Positions 1-12,380 of a DNA stretch of 64,000 nt are shown piece by piece. The stretch covers positions 186,001 through 250,000 of the forward strand of contig NW_002475926.1 in assembly GCF_000189635.1 (NCBI RefSeq). The letters are read 5' to 3'. Source of the DNA: Tetrahymena thermophila SB210. Lineage: Eukaryota; Ciliophora; Oligohymenophorea; Hymenostomatida; Tetrahymenidae. Position numbers and translations under genes: made by a program. Each line of letters starts with the position of its first letter. Within the stretch, counting starts at the first letter, position 1. Below the pieces are notes generated by a model. That model had not been told where the DNA came from and did not search any database. It saw only the letters and a list, made by a program, of their open reading frames with translations.

Positions 1-2493
1 ATCCTGTTACGAACGATGTATTTGAATATGAGTTAAAAGGCATTGGAGAAGAGCCACTAGCTATTGATCATTTAGTAATAAATTGTCAAGCTAGACAAAC
101 TACAAAATAAGAGCTGGTCATAAAAAATCCAAATGCAGATAGATCAGTAACTTATGAAGTAGAAACGGATTTAGTAGGAGCATCAGGCCCTTCATAACTA
201 ACAATAGGTCCTAACAAGAAAGCAGTTTATCAGCTCCTGATAACACCTTTATTAAGTGGGTAGTACACAGGAAGCATCACTTTTACAGATACATCCACAG
301 GGGAATACACTTGGTGGACTGCTCTTCTCAATACGGAAAGTCCCCCTTGTTAGAAAAAAATAGACATGATTACTACATTAAGAAAAGCAATTGCATTCGA
401 TATAGAAATTACTAACCCATCAAATGAAACTGCAAATTTCGAAGTATTCATTGAAGGAGATGGTTTAGTGGGTATCCCTTATATGTAGATTCCTCCTAAA
501 TCTAGCCAAATGTATGAATTATTCTTCTTACCTCTTAAGGTAGGCAAGTAATAAGGTAAATAATATTTTTTTGTATTTTTACTTTACTTATTTTACTTTT
601 TTATCCAACTAGGTTCTATTGCATTCGTAAGTGATCATTTAGGAGAAATATGGTATGAACTTAATTTGGTGGCAGAAGATTCTTAAATTATTAGACTTCC
701 TATGCTCAAAGCTGAGCTCGGCAAAGTTGAATAGCATGAAATAAGACTTGACAATCCTTCGAATGAAGATGTCAAAGTGTATACATATGTTAGTAACCCA
801 TCAAACTTCGATGTTCTACCCGAGCAAATTGTAATTCCAGCAAATGATGAAATATCTGTATATGTTCGCTATATGCCCTCAGTTCTTGATTCAACTCAAA
901 CTAGCGAAATAAAATTCTAAACAGAAACAATAGGACGCTGGGATTACTTAGCATTTGGAATGGGTATTCCACCTACATAGTTTGAGCCAAAAATCGTTAC
1001 CATAGGCTTGAATAAAGATTTTTCATCTGTTATTCTTTTTAAAAATCCTTTTAAGGATTAGATATAAGTTAATATATTGCTTGAGTCTGAAGACGATTCA
1101 GTAAAAGACGTATTACAACTACTTACAAAGAAGTCGGGAAAAGAAGATAATATTTATGTTCCTGGTCTTGGAGTCATTTAAATACCTTTTAGCTTTACTC
1201 CAAGAGAAATCAGGTGTTATGAATGCAAAATTATAGTTTCTATGAATGATAAAATTTAATGGAAATATCCAATCTAGGCAATTACAGGTTATAAATCACT
1301 TTCACTTATATATTTAAATATCCTCTTAATTAATTAATTAAATAATTTTATTTTTAATTTCATTTAGAGTCTTATTCGACAGGAATCTTGGCTACATTCA
1401 AGACTAAATGTAGAGTATTTTATGAAAATGAATTTAAGATTTAGTTACCAGGAATAACAGAAGTATTTGGTGAAAAAGATACATTCGAGTTTGAAATTAA
1501 AAATGTAAAAAAATTAATCCATAAAGTTGAATTTAATTAATATATTTATTAATCAAAAGCTACCTCCTAAATTGGAAAGTGTTATAACAAAATCCTTTTA
1601 GGTAAGGATGACTAAAAATACATTATCGAACAAAAATGATTATTTGACATTTGTAGGAAGATTCCACCCAATGAAACCATTTAAAACAAATATTGATTTT
1701 CTTATTCACAGAAAAATGGGAGGACTATGGAAGTAAATTTTTCTTTTGAGATTTTAACTAATCCAAATTTTATTATCTTAAATTCTAAGGTTCAAGATTA
1801 CTCTGGAATCATCCCCTCCAAACGAAGATGACATTATAGTTTTAAGTGCACCTTTAGATACAGTAGATACTGTAAGCTTTAGGCTAACAAATAGGTTTAA
1901 GACATTTGCCACTTTTAGTGCTAAATTTACTCCTGAATCTGATCCAGAATTTGCTGTTACTCCTTCTACTGGTATTTTAGAACCTTATGGCAGAGATGGT
2001 ACTCTTTTTACAATATCATTTTCTCCAGTTGAGTATGGTAAGGCTAAATCAGGAAAACTCGTTATTGAAACAGATGAAATGTTTTGGTAATAATTTTAAA
2101 ATACAATAAATGTAATAAACAATCTAATTTATTTAAAATAATAGGAGTTACTAAATTAAAGGTGTCTTACCAAAATATGAGCCACCAGTTATTGCAACTT
2201 CAAAAATTAATAACAGACTTGGTATAGATGTGACTACAAACTGGAAACATCAAAAGAAAAATTATTTAGCTGACAACATTAAAAAAACAAAAGAAAATAA
2301 AATTTCAATGGCAAATAAAGACTCATAGATAGCTTTAATGAGCAAGACATTTGGAAACACTACTTTTATGAAGAAATCAATTCTTAGCCCTAACGAAAGA
2401 TAAAGTATATTAGATGGTAAATCAATAGTCAGTAATAAAAATTCTAGAAACCCTAATCTCTCTATAATATCTAACAGATTTTTCAAAAATTGA
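1..2493 (+). CDS. CFAP47: CFAP47-like ciliary protein, C-terminal part (5' end outside window)
   Basis: Partial gene entering from the left edge. I read exons 1-555, 613-1287, 1368-1504, 1560-1732, 1790-2086 and 2145-2493, ending at TGA 2491-2493; introns are 55-80 bp. The protein is a string of Ig-like ASH/MSP-type modules with short phrases such as EEPLAIDHLVINCQ, GEYTWW, GLWKFKI and IKGVLPKYEPP, typical of the HYDIN/CFAP47 group. CFAP47 is an axonemal protein linked to the central apparatus of motile cilia (family knowledge). The last ~100 residues are Lys/Asn-rich and probably unstructured. In-frame TAA/TAG are read as Gln throughout. The assignment rests on my recognition of the module series. 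Another ASH-domain protein such as HYDIN or CFAP65 is the main alternative. Confidence 0.7.
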
Positions 2494-3395
2494 TTTCATC
2501 AATAATATTTTTAAGTTTTACTAAATAAAAGAAGCTAATAAAAAAATAAATAATAAATTAAATAATTTAAAACTGTTTATATTCATATATTTTTAATGAT
2601 GCATTATCAATTTTGTCACTGAAACTATTAAAATATCTAAACTAATTTTTATTGTTGAAATATTTTTTTATACTCAAAAATAAATTTGTTGAAAAATTGA
2701 AAAAGAAAAATAAACTTTTCATATAGGAAGCTAAATTTTTTTTTTTTGAATGAGATATTTGAATTTTAAAAATATCTTTTCAAAATAAAATGAAAAAGTA
2801 AAATAAATTTTTTTTAAATGAATTGAAATATTGAATTAAATAGAACTATCTCATGTTCATCATCAATTAAACCATCAAATTTTAATTTTTATAATAGTAT
2901 TTTTGTCTGAATGCAAATTTTATATTAAAGAGTTCTTAATTTATTTAGCGATTCTTTAAAATAAGAAATTATTTTACTTAATTTAATTCAAACTAAATTA
3001 TAGATATATAATACGTTTTTCGTTTCTTAAGCTATTTTATGAATTTTATAGTTGCATCCTTTTTTTTTGAATCATTATTGAAAGAAGTAAATGGAATCAT
3101 TAATAAACAAGATGATCATTTTAAATGACAAAATCAAAATACTGGGATTTTTTTAGATTTTTGAATATTTTTCTTGTTAAAATTTTTGAAATAAATTTTG
3201 GTAAATAAAAATTATTTATTTTCAATACCTTAGATTAGTTATTTTTTTTAATTAAGATAAAGGCTCTTTTCAAATAAACGATTAATAAGATTTTTATTAT
3301 TTGCTATTTATTTTTGAAGAATATCAAACAAATAAATAATAATAATTATTAATTAATTAACAGATTTGATTAAATAAAATACAAAAAAGAAAACC
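2494..3395. other. intergenic, AT-rich
   Basis: About 900 bp between two + strand genes. It holds poly-A/T runs and short AT-rich direct repeats only. The last ~100 bp would contain the promoter of the gene at 3396. No gene or RNA seen. Confidence 0.7.
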
Positions 3396-3908
3396 ATGAA
3401 GAGTATTATTTTTGTTTTCGCTTTAATTGCTTTATCTGCTGTTTAAGTCTCAGCAGCTTATAGTTGTCACGAAAAATGCATATAAAAGTATTGTTATTCA
3501 TTTACCCCATACAATGAAGCCAAAAGTACTAAATGTGTTTAAGATGCTGTTAATACAATGGAACTAGTTAAGAAGACTTGTTAAAAATAACAATATTCTA
3601 TGGCATGCGTTAAATAGAGAATCTCAACAGACAGAGATTTCCTTGAATTCTACGGTTGTATGCAAGACTGCTACCCTAATGGAATTATTTAGGTTGATGA
3701 ATCTCCTATTGCTGGAAAAATCCATGACTTGACAAAATCTAGAAAAAGAGGTTAAGATACTACTACTCCTCCTACTGTTCCTCCTACAGTTCCTCCTACC
3801 TAACCAGATTCCACTCCTAAACCTAAAGATACCAAAAAAACTGGTAGTCAAATTCTTAACTGCTTCATCGGATTAGTTTCTGTTTTCTTAGGTGTTCTTA
3901 TCTTTTGA
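3396..3908 (+). CDS. small secreted or surface-anchored Cys-rich protein, 170 aa
   Basis: Single-exon reading frame, ATG 3396 to TGA 3906-3908. Residues 1-20 form a clear signal peptide (MKSIIFVFALIALSAVQVSA). The mature part carries about ten cysteines in residues 24-105, with paired spacings such as CHEKC and CMQDC. A Pro/Thr linker follows, with TVPP repeated, then a Lys-rich stretch. The last ~20 residues are hydrophobic (LNCFIGLVSVFLGVLIF), which looks like a GPI-attachment signal or a C-terminal membrane anchor. The Pro/Thr stalk plus C-terminal tail fits a small cell-surface protein. No family is recognised and the disulphide pattern is unassigned. The start is supported by the signal peptide and the usual A-rich context before ATG. 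Confidence 0.8.
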
Positions 3909-4837
3909 TGAGTGAATAATATATTAAATACTAAAAAAAACATATTTTATAAACTAGTTTATGTCTATATGTGATTTTTAGATTTTATTAAAAAATTCTA
4001 TTAAATAAATTCTTAAGTGATTACATACATAAATATAAATACTTAAAATTAAAACAATTTATCATTTTTTAAAGTAATATAAGCCAAGTAATTTTTAAAT
4101 CAGTAAAAAAGGATTTTTATTTTGTAAATTTTTTTATTTTTCTTTGAAATTGATTCAAACGATAAATCTATTAGTAAAAAGGTATCCAATTAATTATTAA
4201 TTTATAAATAAAATAAAAAATCAAGTATCTTATTAATTTATTTTTACTTTTTGAATGCAATTAGGTCTCAAAATATTATCACTATTTTTTAATTAAAGAC
4301 CAATTTATATCAAAACAATTTTAATAATTAAATAAAAATTAATTATTTAGATTTGATTCGCTTCTATGTATTTATTTTATATGATTTATTAAAGAATAAT
4401 TCTTTCAAATAAAAGCATCCTTTTAAATATAAATAAAATTCAAGTGTTTGATTTTTAAAATAACCCAAAATACTATATTTAAATTTATTCAAATTAAATG
4501 ATTAAATTTTTTATTCAATTAATCAATAAAATCAAATTAATTCTCATTATTTAATCTATAAAAATAATGAGGAATTTAATTTTTAAGAGCTAATAAATAA
4601 GTTAAAATAATAATATATATTTTCATTTTGAGGATTTTAAAATTCTGATAGATAAATAAATAAAATAAATTTTGTGAAGTATTTTATATAAAAAATTATC
4701 AATTTAAACACATGATTAACTGAAAGAATATGCTTGCCTTTTAAATTATTGCTCTAACTATATGCTTAAAAATACATTAAAAATATCTTTTTTATTTTGT
4801 TTCTTTGTTTATTTATTTATTAATTTACTATTTAATA
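3909..4837. other. intergenic between convergent genes
   Basis: About 930 bp of AT-rich DNA separating the 3' ends of a + and a - gene. It must hold both polyadenylation regions. Nothing else is recognisable. Confidence 0.7.
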
Positions 4838-7043
4838 TCATCTTAAAATTTAGCTTCCATTTAGCATAGAATTATTTTATATTTTTTCTAATATCCCTTC
4901 CAGGGAATCTAATTTATCAGGATTTATTCCTTAATCTAATCCATGTCCTACTGTTTTCCCTAAACCAGGAGGAGGTAGCCTTTTTCCTGTTATATTTGCT
5001 ACTATTACCCTTTTAGGAACTCTTTCCCTAGGATTCTATGGTAGGAATCCAAGTGTTTACTTTGCTCTTAAAAATTCATTAGGTTTAGGGACTGGGATAG
5101 GAGGAAGAGATAATAGGTCAGATTTTTTATCAGCTATATGCTTGTTTTAATATATTAGCATATTGAACTCGTCTACTGGTGTCATTTTTAGGAGATTAGA
5201 AGTGGAAGAAGATTTTTTTGGATTTTATTACTGTTTTAGTAGCTCTAATTCTTTCAACTAATCTTCATTTTATTAATCTAAATTATGTATTGTTTCTATT
5301 AATTTCGATGGATCTGCTATCTTTATTTAACTTGTATGGTTTGATCCTTTTTTTTATCTTTAATTAATTGAATTGTTAAATTAAGAATAATTTTTTAACT
5401 TGGAATCGTTCAGCAAAAAGCTTAAACCACCTTATGCTCCACCATGAAGTTCAGTCTAATTCTATCCATCTTAATCAATACTTGATCCTTCTTATTTATT
5501 TTATCTGCTTAAATTTCCAGTTCTAGTTATTGCATTATACTCACTTTTAGTCATACGAATCGAATTAGATTAATCTAGTAGTGTCCTGTTTAGGTTTGTT
5601 TGGTTAACAATAGAATAATCTAAATTTGCTCCAAATTTAGGACCTGTCTTTTATTTGTTAGCATCAATTAAAGTTACACCATTAGCCATGCTGAAATGCT
5701 CAAAAACTTCTTTTCCTTAATCACCTACAATAGCATTTTACTAAGAGAACATTTTATCTTTTTCCATTTGTTAACTTTATTTAAATTATTGCATCTGGGT
5801 AGTTTTTTAGACAGCTATTAAAGGCTAAAGCAACTTCTTAGAGTTTCTTTTTTCATCAGCAGCATCAAGCAATTACTATTAATTTATGATTGAAGTATTA
5901 TTGCTGTTATTAGCAGTTTGATTAGAGGGTAGTGTATTTGGCTTGGAATCCACTTTAGTTATTGAATGTGTAACAGCATAATTAAAAGGAGGTAACTTTT
6001 CTAGCTTAACAGGATTAGTTAAGATGAATTTTCCATCAAAATCATAAGTAAATAGCTTTTTATTCACATCTTGCATACCCTTTAATCTTGCTTACTACTC
6101 TTTTAGCTCTTAATTCCTTATTGCTTCCATTTGCATTTTCTCTTATTTTATTAAGATTTCTCTTTCTTTTAGTACCCTAAGCTACTCTTCCTCTCTAATT
6201 ATTTCTCTAGGAACGCTTAAATCAACTGGCTTAGGTATTTTTTCATTTTCAAAAGCAGATTTTATAATCATGCTTTCTCTTTTAGGGTAAATAGCATTAA
6301 GTGTAACTGAAGATTAAACATCACTTTTTCTCATTCTGTCATGTGTTCCTATAGTTTCTTATTTTATTAAATATTTTTTTTGCAATTTAAGTAACAATAA
6401 AGATTTTTTTTAAGATTTACAAAAGTAAACTCATTTTTTATGGATTTTTTAAAAATTGTGAAAGAAAAATTAAGAATGAATAATATCTTTCGTTTTTAAG
6501 CAAGTTGTTAATTGTTGTTTATGAGATAAATAAGTATTTACTTTTAGATTAAGCAACGCTAATCTAATCGATCTCTCTTTGACTTAAATTATTTTAAGAG
6601 AATGAAGGTTAAAGTTATTTTTCTATTGACACAGCTAAGCCTTTCCAATTTTCATGCTATGAAGGTAAAGGTTCAGTATCTTCAATTACTCCATTATTTA
6701 TTATACCTTCGTTAATATCATCATAAAATAAATATTCTTGTTTTTGGACATATTCTATTAAGTTTATAATTCTATTTATTGAGTGATTGTTCATTTTTTC
6801 TTACAAATACTTATCATAAAGAATATTCGCACCATCTACTAATATTTTCTAAATAATCTTATTTGCTACATTTTCAGATTCAGAAAGTACATTGCCTAAA
6901 CCGTTTGTGGTTTGATGATCATACAATAAATTAATGTTTAATAATTAATTCAATAGCTTTTATTAGCTAATTATAGTTAAATCTTAATTGAAAGATGAAT
7001 TCAAGTTTCTAGGGGAATTTACTTCACTACCAAATTGCGACAT
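4838..7043 (-). CDS. conserved-looking coiled-coil protein of unknown function, 670 aa
   Basis: Two exons on the minus strand: 7043-6542 and 6348-4838, with a 193-bp intron at 6349-6541. The phases match and the total is 671 codons ending in TGA (4838-4840). The N-terminal third is Asn/Gln-rich. A highly charged helical segment at residues ~235-290 (REEEQLRVLKEREILIKQ) predicts a coiled coil. It is followed by a compact motif, KKLFTYDFDGKFI, then KLEKLPPFNY. The C-terminus has a Pro/Arg/Gly-rich block (NPRERVPKRVIV, GKRLPPPGLG) ending in a short helix. The ordered motifs between low-complexity linkers look conserved, but I cannot name the family. A ciliary or cytoskeletal role would be a guess. 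Reading from the internal Met at 6334 would give a 498-aa protein, but the intron restores a longer frame. Confidence 0.75.
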
Positions 7044-8260
7044 CTTTATACCTACACTCAATTAATTTAATCAGTGAATATTTTATAAATATAAAATCTT
7101 TTCGTTTTCTCAGAAAATAATCTTAATGGCTACTTTTTCTTATATTATTTTTTTTGAACTGATCAAATCTACTAATTTACAAAATAAGTTAGCCAAATAA
7201 ATAGTATGTATACAAACAAATTATAATTATAAGATCTCTTAATAAATTAATCAAATTTCTTTGGCTATCCCTATCTCATAACTTATCTTTACAAAAAATA
7301 AAGTTATTTTTTTTATGATATTCAGTCAATAGATATTTATATTATTTAATTAAAATCTCTTCTTTAAATTATGTAAACATAACTATTAATAATGTCCTTT
7401 AAACTCAAAATACACATTTATATTTTTATTTTAGCACAAATTTTTACTCTATTTCTAGGTTTTGAAGAAAAAGTTTTAAAAACTTTAAATGAGAAAAAAA
7501 TAAGTTTAAAATAAATTCTCTAAAAATAAAACTGTATTATTTATATTTTTATATTTTTCACTTTTATTTTAAGAAATATTAAAATTAAATAGGAGTATTT
7601 TTTTATTATGATTTAATCCATTATAAAAATTTATATATAAATATACCATAAATATTTATTTATTAAGGCACCTACCTACTAGGTTTAAAGCTCTTGACTA
7701 GGGCCTTATAAATATATATGTATAGTACCCTAGGGTACTGCCTAAACACTGAAATTTTAGATATTAAGGTAATTTTATTATTATAATATATAGTTTTTTA
7801 ATAAATAAATATTTTATAATAAAAAGACAAAAGAATTATTAAAATATTTTACATAAAAGCTTTTGGTGTTACTTTTTTATTTAAAACAGGTTAAAAACTA
7901 TATTTTTTATTGAATAACATTAGATAGCTCTATAATTTTGATACTTCAAAAATTATTATTGATTCCTCTGAATTTCCTAATCTATTCAATTATGTTTTAA
8001 ATCAAGAAATATTTTTATAATTAAACTTTTATTTTATGTTATTTAATAATTATTGTATCAACAAGGAAAATTCAAAAATATTTTATTGAAGATTTCATAA
8101 TTATAATTTAAAAAGATTTCTGATTAGAATGATTATTATCAATCAATATTATATTTATTTAAACATCAATAAGTTTTATTAGCATTAAATTTCTATAAAT
8201 TAATATTGTTTACTTTTTATAAGTACTGAAACATCATTTTAAATACAAAAGGAGAACAAA
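7044..8260. other. divergent intergenic region with a GC-richer island
   Basis: About 1.2 kb between two divergently transcribed genes, so it carries both promoters. Most is featureless A/T. The exception is 7664-7745, noticeably GC-richer, with a perfect 14-bp palindrome at 7725-7738 and a 6-bp inverted repeat 7664-7669 / 7703-7708. See findings. Confidence 0.65.
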
Positions 8261-9473
8261 ATGGAAGAAGCTTAATAATAGAATTTAGGTACACTTTAAG
8301 GAATTTAGGAAGTTAACGAAAAAAACCACACTAATGGTAGCTCAAGCAATTTAAAAATATTCTCTAAAACAGATCTTTTCAATAATTTGAATACTGAAAT
8401 GAGTGAAATACCAGATCATGATATTTATTCACAAGAAATATATTCTAAGTTAATAGGAGGTGATGATAAGTTGGTTTCATAATAATTGAACTAGATTATA
8501 CAACAAGCACTCTATCCCTATCAAGAAAAGATTCGTCAGCTAGAAGAGATACAATAATAAAAAGATAACTAAATCACTGCATTATTTTACACTATTAAAA
8601 AAATGGACGATATAATAAAAAAAATAGAATCTGAATAAACCAAAACCCAAGGAACTACTAGGACAGGTATCGTTTATTACTTATTTTTATAATCTAAACA
8701 ACTTTTAAATAAATATAAAGTAAGAAAAACAGCAACAACTGTTTCGAATAATACTGCAGGTACCACATCATCAGTAAGCTTAGTTTTTTAAGTATTTAGC
8801 ATTTATTTTATAAATAAATAAAAAGAATAGGTCTGCAAGCTCAGCAAAGGGACAATAATTAGGCTCAAACCAAATGTCTTAATCAACAGTTTTACCATCC
8901 TAAACTGGAGGAGCTATTTCAAGAAAACCTAGTGTACCTTCTTTGCTAGACTCCAAAAAATCAGGCCAAAATATGTCAAAATCAACTTTACATGAACCCT
9001 CAAGCAGTAAAGCAGATAGTATAAAATGATATAAAAATTGTTTATTTATATATAAAATTTTGTAAATTATAGGTAATAGAAATTCAAAGGTAAGTACACC
9101 AGCATCAAGAGTAGCAAAAGAAGCAAGTGAGCCAAAAAAAATATTAAAATCAAAGCTAGGAAATAATGAAGGAGATTAGAAGGTTAATTCATAATAAGAA
9201 GAATAAAAACAAAAGAAAACAGAGACAGATCATTCAAATATATAGAATAACATAGAAGTAGATAGTGCATCAAACACTAACAAGCAGTAAAGTAATTAAT
9301 CTAATGGAAAAACGGATAACTCTAATTATAACTCATCTCCTCCTATGTTTTTGCATGATTTAACAAATGATGAGCATCTCATAGATAACTCCTCAGCAAA
9401 AAACGGGTCAGACAAAGATAAAAATCTTTTAAATAATAGTAATAACATTAATGAAGATTCTATGCTGATCTGA
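8261..9473 (+). CDS. Ser/Asn/Gln-rich protein with short coiled coil, 350 aa, unknown
   Basis: Four exons, 8261-8666, 8721-8773, 8826-9018 and 9073-9473, with introns of 52-54 bp. Phases agree and the sum is 351 codons, ending in TGA at 9471-9473. Residues ~65-130 contain a Gln/Lys/Glu-rich amphipathic stretch (YQEKIRQLEEIQQQK), likely a coiled coil. The rest is Ser/Asn/Gln/Lys-rich and probably disordered. No signal peptide, membrane segment or enzyme motif is visible. A small 53-nt second exon sits between the first two introns. Composition suggests a scaffold or regulatory protein, but no function can be assigned. Confidence 0.75.
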
Positions 9474-10044
9474 ATTAACTTTGCAATTAATTAATTGTAT
9501 ATATATTTTTGAAAAGTATTCATTAAAATTTCTATAAAATTAGATATTTTTTATTTTCATTTAATTTGAATATATATTAAAATATATTAGCAAAAAATCT
9601 ATATTATAAATTTACTCATTAATTAATAAATGTGCTTATTTAAATTAAATAAAAGACTGAAAATAAACAAAATTATTATAATCGAGCAGCTGCTCTGCAT
9701 CTTTTGTAAATTTAATATTGATGAATTGAAATATTGAAATTGTCAAATAAAATTCCTGTCTTGCTTTAATAAAATAAAATATTATTATTTAAGTAGAATT
9801 AGTTAACATTTTACATTTTTAAATGCAAAAATGCTTCAAAGATTGGAAAGTAGAGCAGTAATAAAGAAAGGATTTGCAAAAGAGATGAGTATAAACCTAT
9901 AAAATACAAATTAAATTTATCATAGATTGAAGGTTTATAATATTGAAATAGTTCTCTCTATTCATTATTAAAAACATATAAAATTAAAAATCAAATTCAT
10001 AAATAAAAATAGCAAGAACTATCAAAAAAGTAAATTTAGAAAAA
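9474..10044. other. intergenic
   Basis: About 570 bp, AT-rich. A perfect 12-bp palindrome, gagcagctgctc, lies at 9684-9695. It is conspicuous because its surroundings are almost pure A/T. The reading frame from 9830 is open only because TAA/TAG are sense; I do not call it a gene. Confidence 0.55.
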
Positions 10045-10191
10045 ATGTTATATCACGTCAACTCCCCCTACTACAGATAATTCCTCGTCATGACTGGTTC
10101 CAAGAGAGCTCAAAAGCAAGTTCAAGGCCAAAATGAAACCACTTCTACTGAAAACAGAGGCAACGTTAACCCCTCTTCAGTTGGTGTTTGA
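10045..10191 (+). CDS. 48-aa protein with strongly biased, high-expression-type codons
   Basis: Single-exon frame, ATG 10045-10047 to TGA 10189-10191, preceded by an A-rich leader. It is short, but codon use differs sharply from every neighbour. It is rich in AAG, AAC, GGC, GTC, CTC, TCC, ACC and CAA, the set that marks highly expressed ciliate genes, and has only one TAA Gln. The local GC content is also far above the flanks. The peptide has an aromatic N-terminus (MLYHVNSPYYRQFLV), a basic middle (MTGSKRAQKQ) and a polar Asn/Ser/Thr tail ending in VGV. A second Met at residue 16 could be the real start. No family is recognised. An alternative is that this is the last exon of a longer gene, but I found no convincing upstream exon. 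Confidence 0.6.
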
Positions 10192-10793
10192 TAAAATTGA
10201 ATATAATAATAATAATAAATTATTTAAACACTTAAATTAGTAATATATATCATATGCTTTTGTAAACAATTATTTTTTGCGTTTATTAAAAATATTTCAT
10301 ATTTAAATATCTCTCAATTTATTTATGATCTAATTTTAGATTTTATGCAACATTTTTATATTTGTTGTTAAAAAATTCACAAAAAGAAATATATTTCCAA
10401 TATCATAAACTAGATCGCTAAGTGAAAATTAAATGTTGTGAAGTATTTTTAAAGTAGTATGAGAACTTATCTATCTCATTAATCTAGTCTTTTATTTTAT
10501 TATTAAAATAAGTATATAGAAATACAAATAAATGGATAAGTTAATAAATTGCTCATTTTTTCTTTATTTCTTAATTTATTTATTATTGGATGCTTTTTCT
10601 AATTTCTACATGGTTCTCCTTACTTTTAATATTTATTTTGTTAACACTTTATTAACAAGCTAAATTTTGATTCTATTTATTTTGATTTGCTATATATTGC
10701 TACTTAGAATCATAATTTAAATAGGTTTTATTGAGGAATCTATTTAAAGAAGATAGAAAGCAATAATAAAAAATACAATATTAACTTAAAAAG
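10192..10793. other. intergenic
   Basis: About 600 bp of AT-rich DNA between two + genes. Nothing recognisable beyond presumed 3' and promoter sequence. Confidence 0.65.
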
Positions 10794-12380
10794 ATGGAGT
10801 ACTGTGAAATTCATCCTGACCTCTAATATATTTATATTTTGTTAAATCCTAGTTAAAATAATTTGTTCAAATGCGCGTAATGTGTGATTGATGAAGACAT
10901 AGAAAATACGAAACAACTCATCTTAATAAACAAAATATTATAATGTGATGATAAGACTATGTTTATGAATTGGCCTCCTAATGATTCTTGTTAAAAATTA
11001 TAAAAAATAATGAATCTAATTAATAAAAACTAAGATGGAAATTTTAAATTAATTAAAAGCTCTATCTAGGACAATTTCAAATAATTAAAGTCTGACCTAA
11101 TCGACATTCTGAATAAAGAGGAGAATAAACTTATTTCGATTATAGATACTAACATTAATTATTTAATTTAGTTTCAAAATCAATATAATATTTTGGCTGA
11201 GAAAGAAAAATTTAAGAGTATTGTTACTCATTCTTTAGCAAACAGAAACTCTTAATTTTAGAATTTAAGTAATTTTATTCATTAGAAGCAATAATAATTA
11301 TAAGAAGTATCATAAAATATGTTTAGGATATATCCAAAGGCTTTGCTAGAATTCGATGAATACAAATTGAAGCAAGCATTTAATCTTATTAAAGACTAAA
11401 TACAATAATAAATAAAAACATTAGATGAATTAGTGTTTAACTTAAAAGAAGCACCTGAAGTTAAGATTAATTAATATCAAAAATAATTATATTCTTCATA
11501 AGAAAATTAAGAATTTTTATAATCAAACTACACCTAAAATAATTCTATGGAAGCAATACTGTAAATTTTTAATTAAAAAACCAACTTTTAGGATTTAAAC
11601 TAAACATTATAAACTTAAATAGATGATAAAAATAATGAAAAAAAATAGACTGATAAATAGAATTTACTGTTTGATTTGTAGTAAGTGACTGATATTTTTT
11701 CTGATCGGTCAAGTAAAAATTGTAAAATACAAAATTAAAATTATTCATTCTCAAGTTAAGAAAATAGTAATCTCAAGACAGATGTTACATTAAATAAAAA
11801 TGACCAAACAAATTTAATTTTAAATGGGGAAATATCTTTGCTGAAGTCATAAAAAGGTGGAGCTGAAACAGATTTAGAAATTGGGTAAAATGAATAAGGT
11901 TTTCCTTTTGTAAGATATAAACTAAGTGGTTATGATCATTCCTAGTGTTACTTAAACAAAATTATAAAATATGACAAGAAATATCTAATTAGAGTAAATA
12001 TTGGAATAAATGATCCAATAAATGATTAGTTTATTATTGGATTAATAAAGCAAACAAATGTTCATAAAATATACATTCATTAGGAAAAAGTTTGCTTTGG
12101 AAATTCATAGTTTTCATCTACGAGTGCAGTCTAAAAAGGAGGATTACTTCAAACATAAAGTAATCTGATTAAACAGCTAGAATTTGAAATTCAAATTCAA
12201 TCAGGAAGCTTTATAGTGAGAGATTACCCTAATTATGATTATTGTAATAGCTTATAAAATTCTACATTTTTGAAAGATTAATCACATTAAAACACAGATT
12301 GGTTGTTAGGGTTTTTCTTTTTCTCGGGATTTGAGCAAATTAATAACAATATAATAGTAACTTATTTTGCAGAGAGTTGA
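10794..12380 (+). CDS. ciliate-type protein with N-terminal zinc-binding-like segment and coiled coil, 528 aa
   Basis: Single exon, ATG 10794 to TGA 12378-12380, 529 codons. The N-terminus has CEIH followed about 22 residues later by CAQC, a short Cys/His arrangement like a degenerate B-box or RING-type zinc site. Residues ~75-235 are a long charged, Gln-rich helical region (two probable coiled coils). A Gln/Asn-rich linker follows. The last ~150 residues form a compact globular part with aromatic and beta-rich segments (FPFVRYKLSGY, YLIRVNIG, DWLLGFFFFSG). This order, zinc site then coiled coil then beta-rich C-terminus, resembles the tripartite-motif layout and large ciliate families of that kind. 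Ubiquitin-ligase activity is not shown. No specific partner can be named. Confidence 0.75.

Noticed and set aside
9830-10138. Long + frame overlapping the 48-aa gene in another phase
   Set aside because: Open only because TAA/TAG are sense; its codon use is random and it conflicts with the biased frame at 10045.
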